A DNA stretch of 64,000 bases, from contig JAVYIG010002724.1 in NCBI GenBank assembly GCA_035222895.1, positions 124,001 through 188,000 on the forward strand, given 5' to 3'. Source of the DNA: Strongylocentrotus droebachiensis (Eukaryota; Echinodermata; Echinoidea; Camarodonta; Strongylocentrotidae). Each line of letters starts with the position of its first letter. Position 1 is the stretch's first letter. The notes below the pieces were generated by a model. That model had not been told where the DNA came from and did no database searches. It saw only the letters and a program-made list of their open reading frames with translations. The position numbers and the translations under genes were made by a program. Positions 22,901-32,142 of the stretch are shown piece after piece.

Positions 22901-24066
22901 TCCTTCTTACCTTGTGGAAACTTTTTGCCATCCACTTTGGCCACCATGGCAAAGTTGCACGTGATCATTCCCCTAGTTCCCTCTGGTACCACCTCCTCGA
23001 ACGCCAGGGTCAGGCGTTGCAACTGGCAGAACTCGTTGAATGCCATGACAGGGTTCTTCTTGCCAGAGATGAATCCACGAATGAGTTCCTTAGGCACATC
23101 CAGGGTCTCGGCCTTGGCTATGACGGGGCGCACATCCCCATCGTCGGGAGTGGCTTCTGGCTGCTTGGCTAATAGATCCTGAGCAAGAGAAAGGGGGGAA
23201 ACGGGAGATACCACTTTACAAATGACTGCAAGCTGAGGAAATGTATGGTATGAAATAAATACCAAATCTCTCATATCAGGAATTAGCTTTTAAATCAACA
23301 TCTCAATAGGCGAATCCTCTGGATATTGGGCTATTAACCCCCTGGGTAAGATGAACAGGAATCAAGGGAATTTTGCTTCACAAATGACTGCAAGCCGCGG
23401 GGTAGAGAAAGGGGCACATCCAGCCTGTGCCCCCCCCCCCACCCCCTTTTAGGTAGCATTACAGGAAATCTGTACCCAATGAATAAGTGTAGGTATTCTG
23501 AAAAATGAGAAGTATTCCTGCCCTTTGATGTACAATATTCCTTAAGAAAATGTACAAGAGATATATAAATGAAGATATTCTTGGTACGATGTGATGCCTT
23601 TTAGCATGACATGGGCACAGCCATTATCTTGAAAATGTGACGTACCAGTTGAAGTTGTACATGTATCATGCACCAAGATTTAGTTGGGAAGACTTTCTAA
23701 ATCAATAACTAAACCTTTACTTTTCATTTTTCAATGAGGGAAACTCATAGCTGAGAAGATAGAAATTATATTTTGTGAATAATAAATATCTCAGAATATG
23801 TAAATTATTTCTTTGGGTTAAGTTTGCAAGTCCAATGTTATTGGGCAACCCCCCACCCCCACCCCCCCCTTTTATTATTTTTTAAATTTAGGTAATTTCC
23901 TTAATTTTTTTTTTTTTTCAATAACAATATTTTGGGAATGTTTGCCCACTCTTGTACAAAACCCAGATCTGTCCCTTACCTTTTCATTAAAAACGTTGAT
24001 CTTGCTGTGGCTCTTGCTAGCCTGCTGATTGGCATATTGATAGTTTACTCCTCTCAAGTTACTCAT
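11890..24066 (-). CDS. ADAD1: ADAD1-like (TENR) dsRNA-binding, deaminase-like pseudoenzyme, complete, 13 exons
   Basis: Exons: 23980-24066, 22911-23178, 22105-22235, 20676-20931, 19722-20228, 18257-18389, 17525-17686, 16665-16774, 16033-16067, 14611-14728, 13596-13824, 12545-12677, 11890-12003. Total 2283 bp, 760 residues plus TAG. Each junction keeps phase; one intron is GC-AG. Order: short N-terminus, dsRNA-binding domain (about 70-145), low-complexity Pro/Gln linker (about 250-415), ADAR-type deaminase domain (about 418-760) running to the usual ADAR C-terminus ([14 protein letters not shown]). The catalytic site is dead: HAE is HGV (450-452), and two zinc Cys are Pro506 and Ser571. This pattern fits ADAD1/ADAD2 rather than an editing ADAR. 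Mammalian ADAD1 is an RNA-binding protein of male germ-cell nuclei; it is shorter (about 576 residues), and the extra length here is the linker. An ADAD2-type assignment cannot be excluded. Confidence 0.9.
12955..13330 (-). mobile_element. tRNA-derived SINE in ADAD1 intron 11
   Basis: On the minus strand the head has an A-box-like TTGGCGCAGTCCGT (about 13298-13309) and a B-box-like GGTACAAATCC (13255-13265), 33 nt apart as in tRNAs. It is followed by a body with GGACGTTAAAT and TTAAGAACCCACTGCAC motifs reminiscent of conserved SINE central domains. Boundaries are approximate; no clear target duplication was identified. Same strand as the host gene. Confidence 0.6.
13876..14166. mobile_element. 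Palindromic MITE, GTTTCACAAAGA family, copy 2
   Basis: Left end CAGGGGGCGTTTCACAAAGA, right end the complement (tctttgtgaaacactccccag). The arms also share atggcaggcc...catgccac inverted. Same terminal signature as the element at 743-1049. In ADAD1 intron 10. Confidence 0.8.
14354..14442. mobile_element. Short palindromic element, ACAGTCAAACCT family
   Basis: Begins acagtcaaacctatctatag and ends gcagatttgactgt, inverted. The inside holds gcgaccgcccaaggga and gtggtcactaaag, complementary in part. A MITE-like repeat without coding capacity in ADAD1 intron 10. Confidence 0.6.
14729..16032. other. ADAD1 intron 9; possible LTR-like segment
   Basis: About 15194-15660 has C-rich phrases, a TATA-like stretch (gaatatatattgaa) and an AATAAA near 15636, ending in ...ttaca. 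This could be a solo LTR, but I could not find a matching target duplication. The rest shows nothing. Confidence 0.25.
16033..16067 (-). other. ADAD1: 35-nt micro-exon 9 of the ADAD1-like gene
   Basis: Flanked by a TTATTCTCAG acceptor and a GTGAGT donor. It is the only piece found that connects exon 8 (ending phase 1) with exon 10 (starting phase 0). It encodes [12 protein letters not shown], which fills the short loop that ADARs have between the 'GEGT' turn and the SCSDK motif (ADAR2-like 'WDGVL'). Length and phase both fit. Confidence 0.8.
17687..18256 (-). other. GC-AG intron of the ADAD1-like gene
   Basis: The exon 6 end reads CAAAG followed by GCAAGT, and the intron ends in ATATCAG. Only this GC donor keeps phase 2 and yields RRGLQRYLYQQL, which matches the ADAR/ADAD family. 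No nearby GT site does. The flanking bases (AG before, AAGT after) are the strong consensus that GC donors usually need. Confidence 0.85.
18500..19335. repeat. Repeat cluster with nuclear-receptor-like half-sites and ACGT microsatellites
   Basis: ADAD1 intron 5. Units containing tgagccctgtgacctttgac, cccaaaatctaatcag, catcggctct, tggcaggaat and gataacgcgatcac occur two to three times. Simple (ACGT)n tracts lie at 18954-18996 and 19276-19315. The flanks carry gatgcctccg/cggaggcat inverted motifs. At 18820-18847 and 19147-19174, three TGACCT half-sites are spaced by one T, followed by TGACCC. An interspersed repeat, probably transposon-derived. Confidence 0.7.
19722..20228 (-). other. ADAD1: Exon 5 of the ADAD1-like gene: Pro/Gln-rich linker with polyglutamine
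   Basis: The longest exon (507 bp, residues about 248-417). It encodes a low-complexity linker of Pro, Gln, Ala and Ser with repeated PTQQ-like motifs and 14 consecutive Gln (about 348-361), encoded by mixed CAG and CAA codons. It joins the dsRBD to the deaminase-like domain and explains most of the extra length over vertebrate ADAD1. Mixed codons slow repeat expansion, but the tract is still likely length-polymorphic. It looks disordered; no domain is recognised. Confidence 0.85.
21255..21801. mobile_element. Non-autonomous hAT element
   Basis: Terminal inverted repeats TAGGGCTG...CAGCCTTA, flanked by a perfect 8-bp target duplication TTGTCAAC (21247-21254 and 21802-21809), as expected for the hAT superfamily. 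Inner subterminal copies of tactcgggta and cgaatattcg are also inverted. No transposase. In ADAD1 intron 3. Confidence 0.88.
21913..22078. mobile_element. Short inverted-repeat element
   Basis: gggtgcctttaaatgtgatt ctgtt...gcaaaggaaaga is mirrored by tctttcctttgcat...aacagaatcacat tgcaggcacc. It lies 27 bp downstream of ADAD1 exon 3, inside the intron. No coding capacity. Confidence 0.65.
22105..23178 (-). other. ADAD1: Exons 2-3 of the ADAD1-like gene: dsRNA-binding domain
   Basis: Two exons split a single dsRBD. Exon 2 gives helix 1 and the beta sheet ([14 protein letters not shown], then [17 protein letters not shown]). Exon 3 supplies the [20 protein letters not shown] helix, with the KK pair that contacts the phosphate backbone in this family. 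The splice falls within the Gly before this helix (phase 1). Residues about 70 to 140. One dsRBD is the normal number for ADAD proteins, against two or three in editing ADARs. Confidence 0.92.
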
Positions 24067-24113
24067 GATGGTTCAGCTGGTTCAGTCTCAAAAGAAGACA
24101 AACAGAGTTGACT
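24067..24113 (-). promoter_or_regulatory. 5'UTR part of ADAD1 exon 1 with upstream splice acceptor
   Basis: Upstream of the ATG at 24066 the minus strand reads TTTATTTTTTTCAG at 24114 and beyond, a strong acceptor. The start-codon exon thus probably begins at 24113 and is preceded by an intron in the 5' untranslated region. The transcription start would lie further right. Confidence 0.55.
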
Positions 24114-24266
24114 CTGAAAAAAATAAACAGTGTAGACCTACATATCAATCAAATACATTGATTTATAACTAATAGAGCATAGTTTGTGACTTGGTGTAAC
24201 AAAACTAACTACATATTCATATCATCTTAGTGTGCATTTCCAGACACAAATATATCATCTGGCGAC

Positions 24267-24381
24267 TGGGCCCAGTCTTACAAAGAGTTGATATTAATCG
24301 CAACTTATTTGCGATTGATATAAGAGATAGGAGATTACAAACTTGCGATTGATTTGGATCAATCGCAACTCTTTGTAAGAG
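24267..24381. mobile_element. Palindromic element, CTTACAAAGAGTTG family (right end incomplete)
   Basis: gtcttacaaagagttg...gcgattgata pairs with atcaatcgcaactctttgta. The left outer tgggccca has no partner on the right, so one end seems lost. In the 5' flank or 5'UTR intron of ADAD1. Confidence 0.6.
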
Positions 24382-24397
24382 CATGAAGACAGGGATC

Positions 24398-24566
24398 CGG
24401 GCTAACTCGGACCCGGGGACAACTCGGCCCAGATGCGAAAACGGTCATTTTTTGTCATTTTACCCTAACTCTAGCCCTAACCCTAAACCTAACCCTAAAC
24501 CTCAACATGCAAAAAGTGACCGTTTTTGCATCTGGGCCGAGTTGTCCCCGGGTCCGAGTTAGCCCG
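24398..24566. repeat. 50-bp inverted repeat enclosing telomere-like CCCTAA repeats
   Basis: The left arm 24398-24447 (cgggctaactcggacccggg...) and right arm 24517-24566 are complementary at all but one position. Between them lie about 70 bp with ccctaa, ccctaaa and cctaacc repeats. The arms are GC-rich and would form a very stable cruciform or hairpin. Located about 330 bp upstream of the ADAD1 start codon. Confidence 0.85.
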
Positions 24567-26716
24567 ACTCCGAAGAGGGGGCCCAGGTAATGGAAAAGGA
24601 AATCAACCGATTAAAATTCTTATTCATACACACAAATTCCATAAATTTAAACTGAGTCAGGATTGTTTTTAAATGTGGTAACTTTTGGCTGTGAAAATGC
24701 TGCCTAGATCTATACAACGTACAGAAACTTGTAATGAAGGGGGTTGTGGTCTGGACACCCAACAAAATTAAAGCCATCACTTTTGCCTTTGGATTTACCT
24801 AAAACTATATGCATTGATAGTAAGTTAATTGATAGCACTATACCATCAAGCATATATATTCATCCTTCATAATATTGCCTAACATAAGTCATAAAATATT
24901 TATGAAAATTTCTTCAATTTCAAATCGCTGTTCTGTCCAGATTATAGCAACCTAGGCTAGATAGATCTCATAATAACCCTTCGGACTTCTGGACACGCAA
25001 CATTCACATCTGGATAATAGATACACATGTGCACTGCAGCACTGGGCTGGCAAACTTTTTTCATTTACAAAAAAATCAAGATGATAAACTATTACTTTTT
25101 GGAATTAATAATAGTTCAAGAAAGATTGTATATTGTACTTGTAGTCTTTCGAAATACACCAGGCCTGGCACCGCGCACCTCTCTTTCACGACATTTATCA
25201 TTCACTCGGCCTCGGACTCGGTGCGGTGTTGTGTGCACATGCACGCCGCACAAGTGGCCGCGCAGGAGCTATCCAACTTCCACCAAGCCAAGGCAAATTC
25301 ATCTAGAATCTACTCTTCTTTCTTCTTTTGTAAGTTTTCACTTCAACTCGTGGTAGCTATTCAAACAATTAAATTACCAAAAAGGCTATACACTCACCCA
25401 ATTAAATCAATACTCTTCTCCTCTTGTCAGTCACGTCAGGGAGGAAAATCTCTCAACTAGGATTCACAAATTCAATGAAATGTCTCCTCACAGCTGACGC
25501 TCATAAATCAAAATTGCAACATATCTTCACGCACTGAATTAGGGTGATAAATGTAGGGAGGGCTTGTAAGTTGCACTTAGCACGCAGCATATGAGTAGTA
25601 AGTTACCACTGACCTCTACTACTGGTAGAGGTCTGTGGTAGGTCTACGGTGGTAGTAACCCCCCAACGCACTATTTCATTCATTGTGGCTTGCCATTTAT
25701 TAGAGGCACTTGCGTACTGATTGGGGCATATTGGAAGGGGGGGGGGGTCGAGTTGCAATTGACCCCCACACAAAGTTCAAACGTGGCTTATTTCTAATTC
25801 GATACTGATGATTTACAAATGTTGCTGAAATTACATGATTTTCTGTTTTTGGGTTCCTCGATCAGATCACTTTTGCCCATTATATGCCAGAGGTGGAATT
25901 TTCCCGAGGGTACGTGACGGGGGATCGAACGGGCCCCCAGGCACCCCCCCCCCCCCTGGTTCCGCCACTGGTGTTTTACATGGTCGCTCCTGTCAAGTTT
26001 TTCATTGATATATTCACCAAGGAACTTTGTACATGTTTTTCTCCCTTCATGTACAAAGAAAAAAAATCTATTTTATTATTTAGAGCAATTAAGCTTGTCA
26101 TTAGATTTTCTACCTCTATAATATATCAATAGAATCATATCTATCATTAATTCTAGGATTTAGTAGTTTTGAAGTCATTCACAGTTCCATATTATCTTTT
26201 TGTTATATAGGCTTGTGTATAATGCTGGAACAAGAACACTGACGGAAGATCTAGAAAATGAAACATATTACGAAAATGATCAGTAAATATATCAGGATAC
26301 TTTTTATTTTTTTATTTTTATTTTTATATTTTTATTATTATTTTAACCGCACATTCACTATAAACAATGTGTATATCTGCGTACTATTGACTGTGCGCAT
26401 CAATCCACAGTGCGTTAATCTTCATTTCATGAAGCCTGCATAACTAACATAACTAACATAACTAATGTACCGCAGTCCATTGCATTCATAGAGATATATT
26501 ATATATCTCTATGATTGCATTGCACAACGCAAGCTCAGCCAAGCGGATGACGTATAGTGACGTCATAAAATCATGTTTATTCATGTTCATCCAGCCTAGC
26601 ACAAGTTGCTCGTAATGCATGCCGGACAGGCGTAGGAAAGATGACGTAATGGTATCGAAATACAACAAATGATATTCATATCAAATAGCGTACGTACGTC
26701 TATTATGTAGAATTAA
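24567..26716. other. ADAD1 upstream flank up to the tandem array; no gene seen
   Basis: Contains a small hairpin near 25601-25660 (accactgacctctac/gtagaggtctgtggt), G- and C-runs near 25737 and 25946, repeated cataacta at 26440-26465, and an inverted repeat at 26486-26514 (tcatagagatat/atatctctatga). Short open frames here resemble no protein I recognise. Confidence 0.45.
25398..25480 (-). promoter_or_regulatory. Candidate non-coding first exon of the ADAD1-like gene
   Basis: A consensus donor (G followed by GTGAGT) ends a possible exon at 25398 on the minus strand. It would splice to the acceptor at 24113. The right limit is a guess; no TATA box or CpG island was identified. RNA evidence is needed to accept it. 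Confidence 0.25.
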
Positions 26717-29426
26717 GCTCTTTGTCCTTGTCTGCCCGAAGTTTGGGAGGACAAGCTCTTTCAACATCCCCATAGAAAAAGATAGACTGGGGCTGTAGTC
26801 TCATTTAAAGAAAGGAACAATTTCGGGACAGTTCAAAATAATGCTGGGAAATCGAAATTAAAATGATACCGTTTTAAAAACCAGCAAGATATGGTTTGAG
26901 GACAAGGTAATTCATTGCTCGGCAGTCTTGACCGTATTTGGAACAGAGCATCCAATATACCTGATATTTAGTACACTATAAATTAAAACGAATAATATGG
27001 ACCTCTTTATATACCCAATTAAGACTATGGGTCTTTATTGTTGAGAACTAAATGATTCTGCTCGGTCATACAGGCTAGGTGGGGAAATGTTTAGTTCATA
27101 GACTTCAATTTTAAAGGCCCTTTGTACCACAGTGCAGGAATTTATAGGGCGCTTCTATTAAATTTATAAGAGAAGTAACATGTTCATCATTGTTCATGGT
27201 GCAAAGTTGTAAACAGACTGGAAAGGGCTAGTACGGGACAGTAGAGAGTGAATAAAACTAGGAAATTATAATTGAAAATGTAAAATACGTTGTAAACCTG
27301 GGAAAAAGAGACTCTTGAATCCAGTTTTAAAAATGGACATGGCTTTGTGGCTAAAGCTACCAGCCGCAGGCTACGCTGACTGTCCGCCAGCTAGCTGACT
27401 GTCCGCCAGCTAGCTGACTGTCCGCCAGCTAGCTGACTGACGGCCAAAAAAAAAAAAAAAAAAAAAAAAAATTAGTGCTCACTACCCCCCCCCCCCCTCA
27501 CTGAGTGTATTTTTTTCATACTTATACTAATTGTTGTAGATATAGCAAAAGAAGAAAAAAAGCACTAGCTGGGTGTCGAACCCGATACCTTACAGTTACC
27601 AGGCAATATTGCCTATCCACTAAGACTAAAGTGTCACATTGCTAATCTCAATGTATTTTTTTCATACTTATACTACTTGTTGTAGATGTAGCAAAAGAAG
27701 AAAAAAAGCACTAGCTGGGTGTCGAACCCGATACCTTACAGTTACCAGGCAATATTGCCTATCCATTAAGACTAAAGTGTCACATTGCTAATCTCAATGT
27801 ATTTTTTTCATACTTATACTACTTGTTGTAGATGTAGCAAAAGAAGAAAAAAAGCACTAGCTATGGGTGTCGAACCCGATACCTTCCCGTTATCAGGCAA
27901 TATTGCCTATCCACTAAGACTAAAGTGTCACATTGCTAATCTCAATGTATTTTTTTCATACTTATACTACTTGTTGTAGATGTAGCAAAAGAAGAAAAAA
28001 AAAGCACTAGCTGGGTGTCGAACCCGATACCTTCCAGTTACCAGGCAATATTGCCTATCCACTAGACTAAAATGTCACATTGCTAATCTTAATGTATTTT
28101 TTTTCATACTTATACTACTTGTTGTAGATGTAGCAAAAGAAGAAAAAAAGCACTAGCTATGGGTGTCGAACCCGATACCTTCCCGTTATCAGGCAATATT
28201 GCCTATCCACTAAGACTAAAGTGTCACATTGCTAATCTCAATGTATTTTTTTCATACTTATACTACTTGTTGTAGATGTAGCAAAAGAAGAAAAAAAGCA
28301 CTAGCTATGGGTGTCGAACCCGATACCTTCCCGTTATCAGGCAATATTGCCTATCCACTAAGACTAAAGTGTCACATTGCTAATCTCAATGTATTTTTTT
28401 CATACTTATACTACTTGTTGTAGATGTAGCAAAAGAAGAAAAAAAAAGCACTAGCTGGGTGTCGAACCCGATACCTTCCAGTTACCAGGCAATATTGCCT
28501 ATCCACTAGACTAAAGTGTCACATTGCTAATCTTAATGTATTTTTTTTCATACTTATACTACTTGTTGTAGATGTAGCAAAAGAAGAAAAAAAGCACTAG
28601 CTATGGGTGTCGAACCCGATACCTTCCCGTTATCAGGCAATATTGCCTATCCACTAAGACTAAAGTGTCACATTGCTAATCTCAATGTATTTTTTTCATA
28701 CTTATACTACTTGTTGTAGATGTAGCAAAAGAAGAAAAAAAAAGCACTAGCTGGGTGTCGAACCCGATACCTTCCAGTTACCAGGCAATATTGCCTATCC
28801 ACTAGACTAAAGTGTCACATTGCTAATCTTAATGTATTTTTTTTCATACTTATACTACTTGTTGTAGATGTAGCAAAAGAAGAAAAAAAGCACTAGCTAT
28901 GGGTGTCGAACCCGATACCTTCCCGTTATCAGGCAATATTGCCTATCCACTAAGACTAAAGTGTCACATTACTAATCTCAATGTATTTTTTTCATACTTA
29001 TACTACTTGTTGTAGATGTAGCAAAAGAAGAAAAAAAAAAGCACTAGCTGGGTGTCGAACCCGATACCTTCCAGTTACCAGGCAATTGCCTATCCACTAG
29101 ACTAAAGTGTCACATTGCTAATCTTAATGTATTTTTTTTTCATACTTATACTACTTGTTGGAGATGTAGCAAAAGAAAAAAAGCACTAGCTGAGGATAGG
29201 CCACTGCCCTCACATAGCATAATGAATATAACACGGGTCTATTCAATTCTACTCATCTCTTCCTGATATGGCATCAATTAATGAATTGAAAGAAAACCTG
29301 ACCCTCTCCCTTCATTGGGCGAATATTTTTGTCGATTGCGAGGATTACCAAAGAGGTATAATTATAGCATTCCTGACATTGCAACAATGACCGCCCTATT
29401 TTAATGTATTGTCCCTAAACCTTGAG
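26717..29426. repeat. Array unit 1 (left edge of array)
   Basis: Unique block to about 27373, three minisatellite copies, A-run 27446-27471, C-run 27485-27497, eleven monomers from about 27498 to 29190, then the second block. It differs from all others in having about ten extra bases (cccgaagttt) after cttgtctg, making an imperfect hairpin CTTGTC...GACAAG. The DNA to its left is not repeat sequence. Confidence 0.93.
27995..28085 (-). other. Representative tRNA-like monomer with pol III-type boxes (type A)
   Basis: Minus strand: an A box TAGTCTAGTGG (28059-28069) matches TRGYNNARNGG fully. A B box GGTTCGACACC (28014-28024) matches GGTTCGANNCC fully. CACT before the A box can pair with AGTG after the B box like an acceptor stem, and a T9 run (27995-28003) follows as a pol III terminator. 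The D stem and anticodon stem do not pair properly, so this is tRNA-like, not a tRNA. The type A form alternates with type B, whose A box has one extra base (TAGTCTTAGTGG). About 125 monomers are in the window. Transcription is unproven. Confidence 0.6.
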
Positions 29427-32142
29427 GCTCTTTGTCCTTGTCTGGAGGACAAGCTCTTTCAACATCCCCATAGAAAAAGATAGACTGGGGCTGTAGTCTC
29501 ATTTAAAGAAAGGAACAATTTCGGGACAGTTCAAAATAATGCTGGGAAATCGAAATTAAAATGATACCGTTTTAAAAACCAGCAAGATATGGTTTGAGGA
29601 CAAGGTAATTCATTGCTCGGCAGTCTTGACCGTATTTGGAACAGAGCATCCAATATACCTGATATTTAGTACACTATAAATTAAAACGAATAATATGGAC
29701 CTCTTTATATACCCAATTAAGACTATGGGTCTTTATTGTTGAGAACTAAATGATTCTGCTCGGTCATACAGGCTAGGTGGGGAAATGTTTAGTTCATAGA
29801 CTTCAATTTTAAAGGCCCTTTGTACCACAGTGCAGGAATTTATAGGGCGCTTCTATTAAATTTATAAGAGAAGTAACATGTTCATCATTGTTCATGGTGC
29901 AAAGTTGTAAACAGACTGGAAAGGGCTAGTACGGGACAGTAGAGAGTGAATAAAACTAGGAAATTATAATTGAAAATGTAAAATACGTTGTAAACCTGGG
30001 AAAAAGAGACTCTTGAATCCAGTTTTAAAAATGGACATGGCTTTGTGGCTAAAGCTACCAGCCGCAGGCTACGCTGACTGTCCGCCAGCTAGCTGACTGT
30101 CCGCCAGCTAGCTGACTGTCCGCCAGCTAGCTGACTGTCCGCCAGCTAGCTGACTGACGGCCAAAAAAAAAAAAAAAAAAAAAAAAAATTAGTGCTCACT
30201 ACCCCCCCCCCCCTCACTGAGTGTATTTTTTTCATACTTATACTAATTGTTGTAGATATAGCAAAAGAAGAAAAAAAGCACTAGCTGGGTGTCGAACCCG
30301 ATACCTTACAGTTACCAGGCAATATTGCCTATCCACTAAGACTAAAGTGTCACATTGCTAATCTCAATGTATTTTTTTCATACTTATACTACTTGTTGTA
30401 GATGTAGCAAAAGAAGAAAAAAAGCACTAGCTGGGTGTCGAACCCGATACCTTACAGTTACCAGGCAATATTGCCTATCCATTAAGACTAAAGTGTCACA
30501 TTGCTAATCTCAATGTATTTTTTTCATACTTATACTACTTGTTGTAGATGTAGCAAAAGAAGAAAAAAAGCACTAGCTATGGGTGTCGAACCCGATACCT
30601 TCCCGTTATCAGGCAATATTGCCTATCCACTAAGACTAAAGTGTCACATTGCTAATCTCAATGTATTTTTTTCATACTTATACTACTTGTTGTAGATGTA
30701 GCAAAAGAAGAAAAAAAAAGCACTAGCTGGGTGTCGAACCCGATACCTTCCAGTTACCAGGCAATATTGCCTATCCACTAGACTAAAATGTCACATTGCT
30801 AATCTTAATGTATTTTTTTTCATACTTATACTACTTGTTGTAGATGTAGCAAAAGAAGAAAAAAAGCACTAGCTATGGGTGTCGAACCCGATACCTTCCC
30901 GTTATCAGGCAATATTGCCTATCCACTAAGACTAAAGTGTCACATTGCTAATCTCAATGTATTTTTTTCATACTTATACTACTTGTTGTAGATGTAGCAA
31001 AAGAAGAAAAAAAGCACTAGCTATGGGTGTCGAACCCGATACCTTCCCGTTATCAGGCAATATTGCCTATCCACTAAGACTAAAGTGTCACATTGCTAAT
31101 CTCAATGTATTTTTTTCATACTTATACTACTTGTTGTAGATGTAGCAAAAGAAGAAAAAAAAAGCACTAGCTGGGTGTCGAACCCGATACCTTCCAGTTA
31201 CCAGGCAATATTGCCTATCCACTAGACTAAAGTGTCACATTGCTAATCTTAATGTATTTTTTTTCATACTTATACTACTTGTTGTAGATGTAGCAAAAGA
31301 AGAAAAAAAGCACTAGCTATGGGTGTCGAACCCGATACCTTCCCGTTATCAGGCAATATTGCCTATCCACTAAGACTAAAGTGTCACATTGCTAATCTCA
31401 ATGTATTTTTTTCATACTTATACTACTTGTTGTAGATGTAGCAAAAGAAGAAAAAAAAAGCACTAGCTGGGTGTCGAACCCGATACCTTCCAGTTACCAG
31501 GCAATATTGCCTATCCACTAGACTAAAGTGTCACATTGCTAATCTTAATGTATTTTTTTTCATACTTATACTACTTGTTGTAGATGTAGCAAAAGAAGAA
31601 AAAAAGCACTAGCTATGGGTGTCGAACCCGATACCTTCCCGTTATCAGGCAATATTGCCTATCCACTAAGACTAAAGTGTCACATTACTAATCTCAATGT
31701 ATTTTTTTCATACTTATACTACTTGTTGTAGATGTAGCAAAAGAAGAAAAAAAAAAGCACTAGCTGGGTGTCGAACCCGATACCTTCCAGTTACCAGGCA
31801 ATTGCCTATCCACTAGACTAAAGTGTCACATTGCTAATCTTAATGTATTTTTTTTTCATACTTATACTACTTGTTGGAGATGTAGCAAAAGAAAAAAAGC
31901 ACTAGCTGAGGATAGGCCACTGCCCTCACATAGCATAATGAATATAACACGGGTCTATTCAATTCTACTCATCTCTTCCTGATATGGCATCAATTAATGA
32001 ATTGAAAGAAAACCTGACCCTCTCCCTTCATTGGGCGAATATTTTTGTCGATTGCGAGGATTACCAAAGAGGTATAATTATAGCATTCCTGACATTGCAA
32101 CAATGACCGCCCTATTTTAATGTATTGTCCCTAAACCTTGAG
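29427..32142. repeat. Array unit 2
   Basis: Four minisatellite copies and eleven monomers. Shares with unit 4 the one-base-shorter start (tctggagg rather than tctgggagg). Confidence 0.93.

Noticed and set aside
11890-24066. Active ADAR editing enzyme
   Set aside because: Catalytic Glu and two zinc Cys are substituted and only one dsRBD is present, so ADAD is the better call.
25027-25460. Overlapping open frames of 109 and 143 codons upstream of ADAD1
   Set aside because: No domain, no splice partner, plus strand only; probably chance frames.
27498-29190. True tRNA genes in the array
   Set aside because: A and B boxes are present, but D and anticodon stems do not pair and no valid anticodon loop can be placed. 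Described as tRNA-like only.
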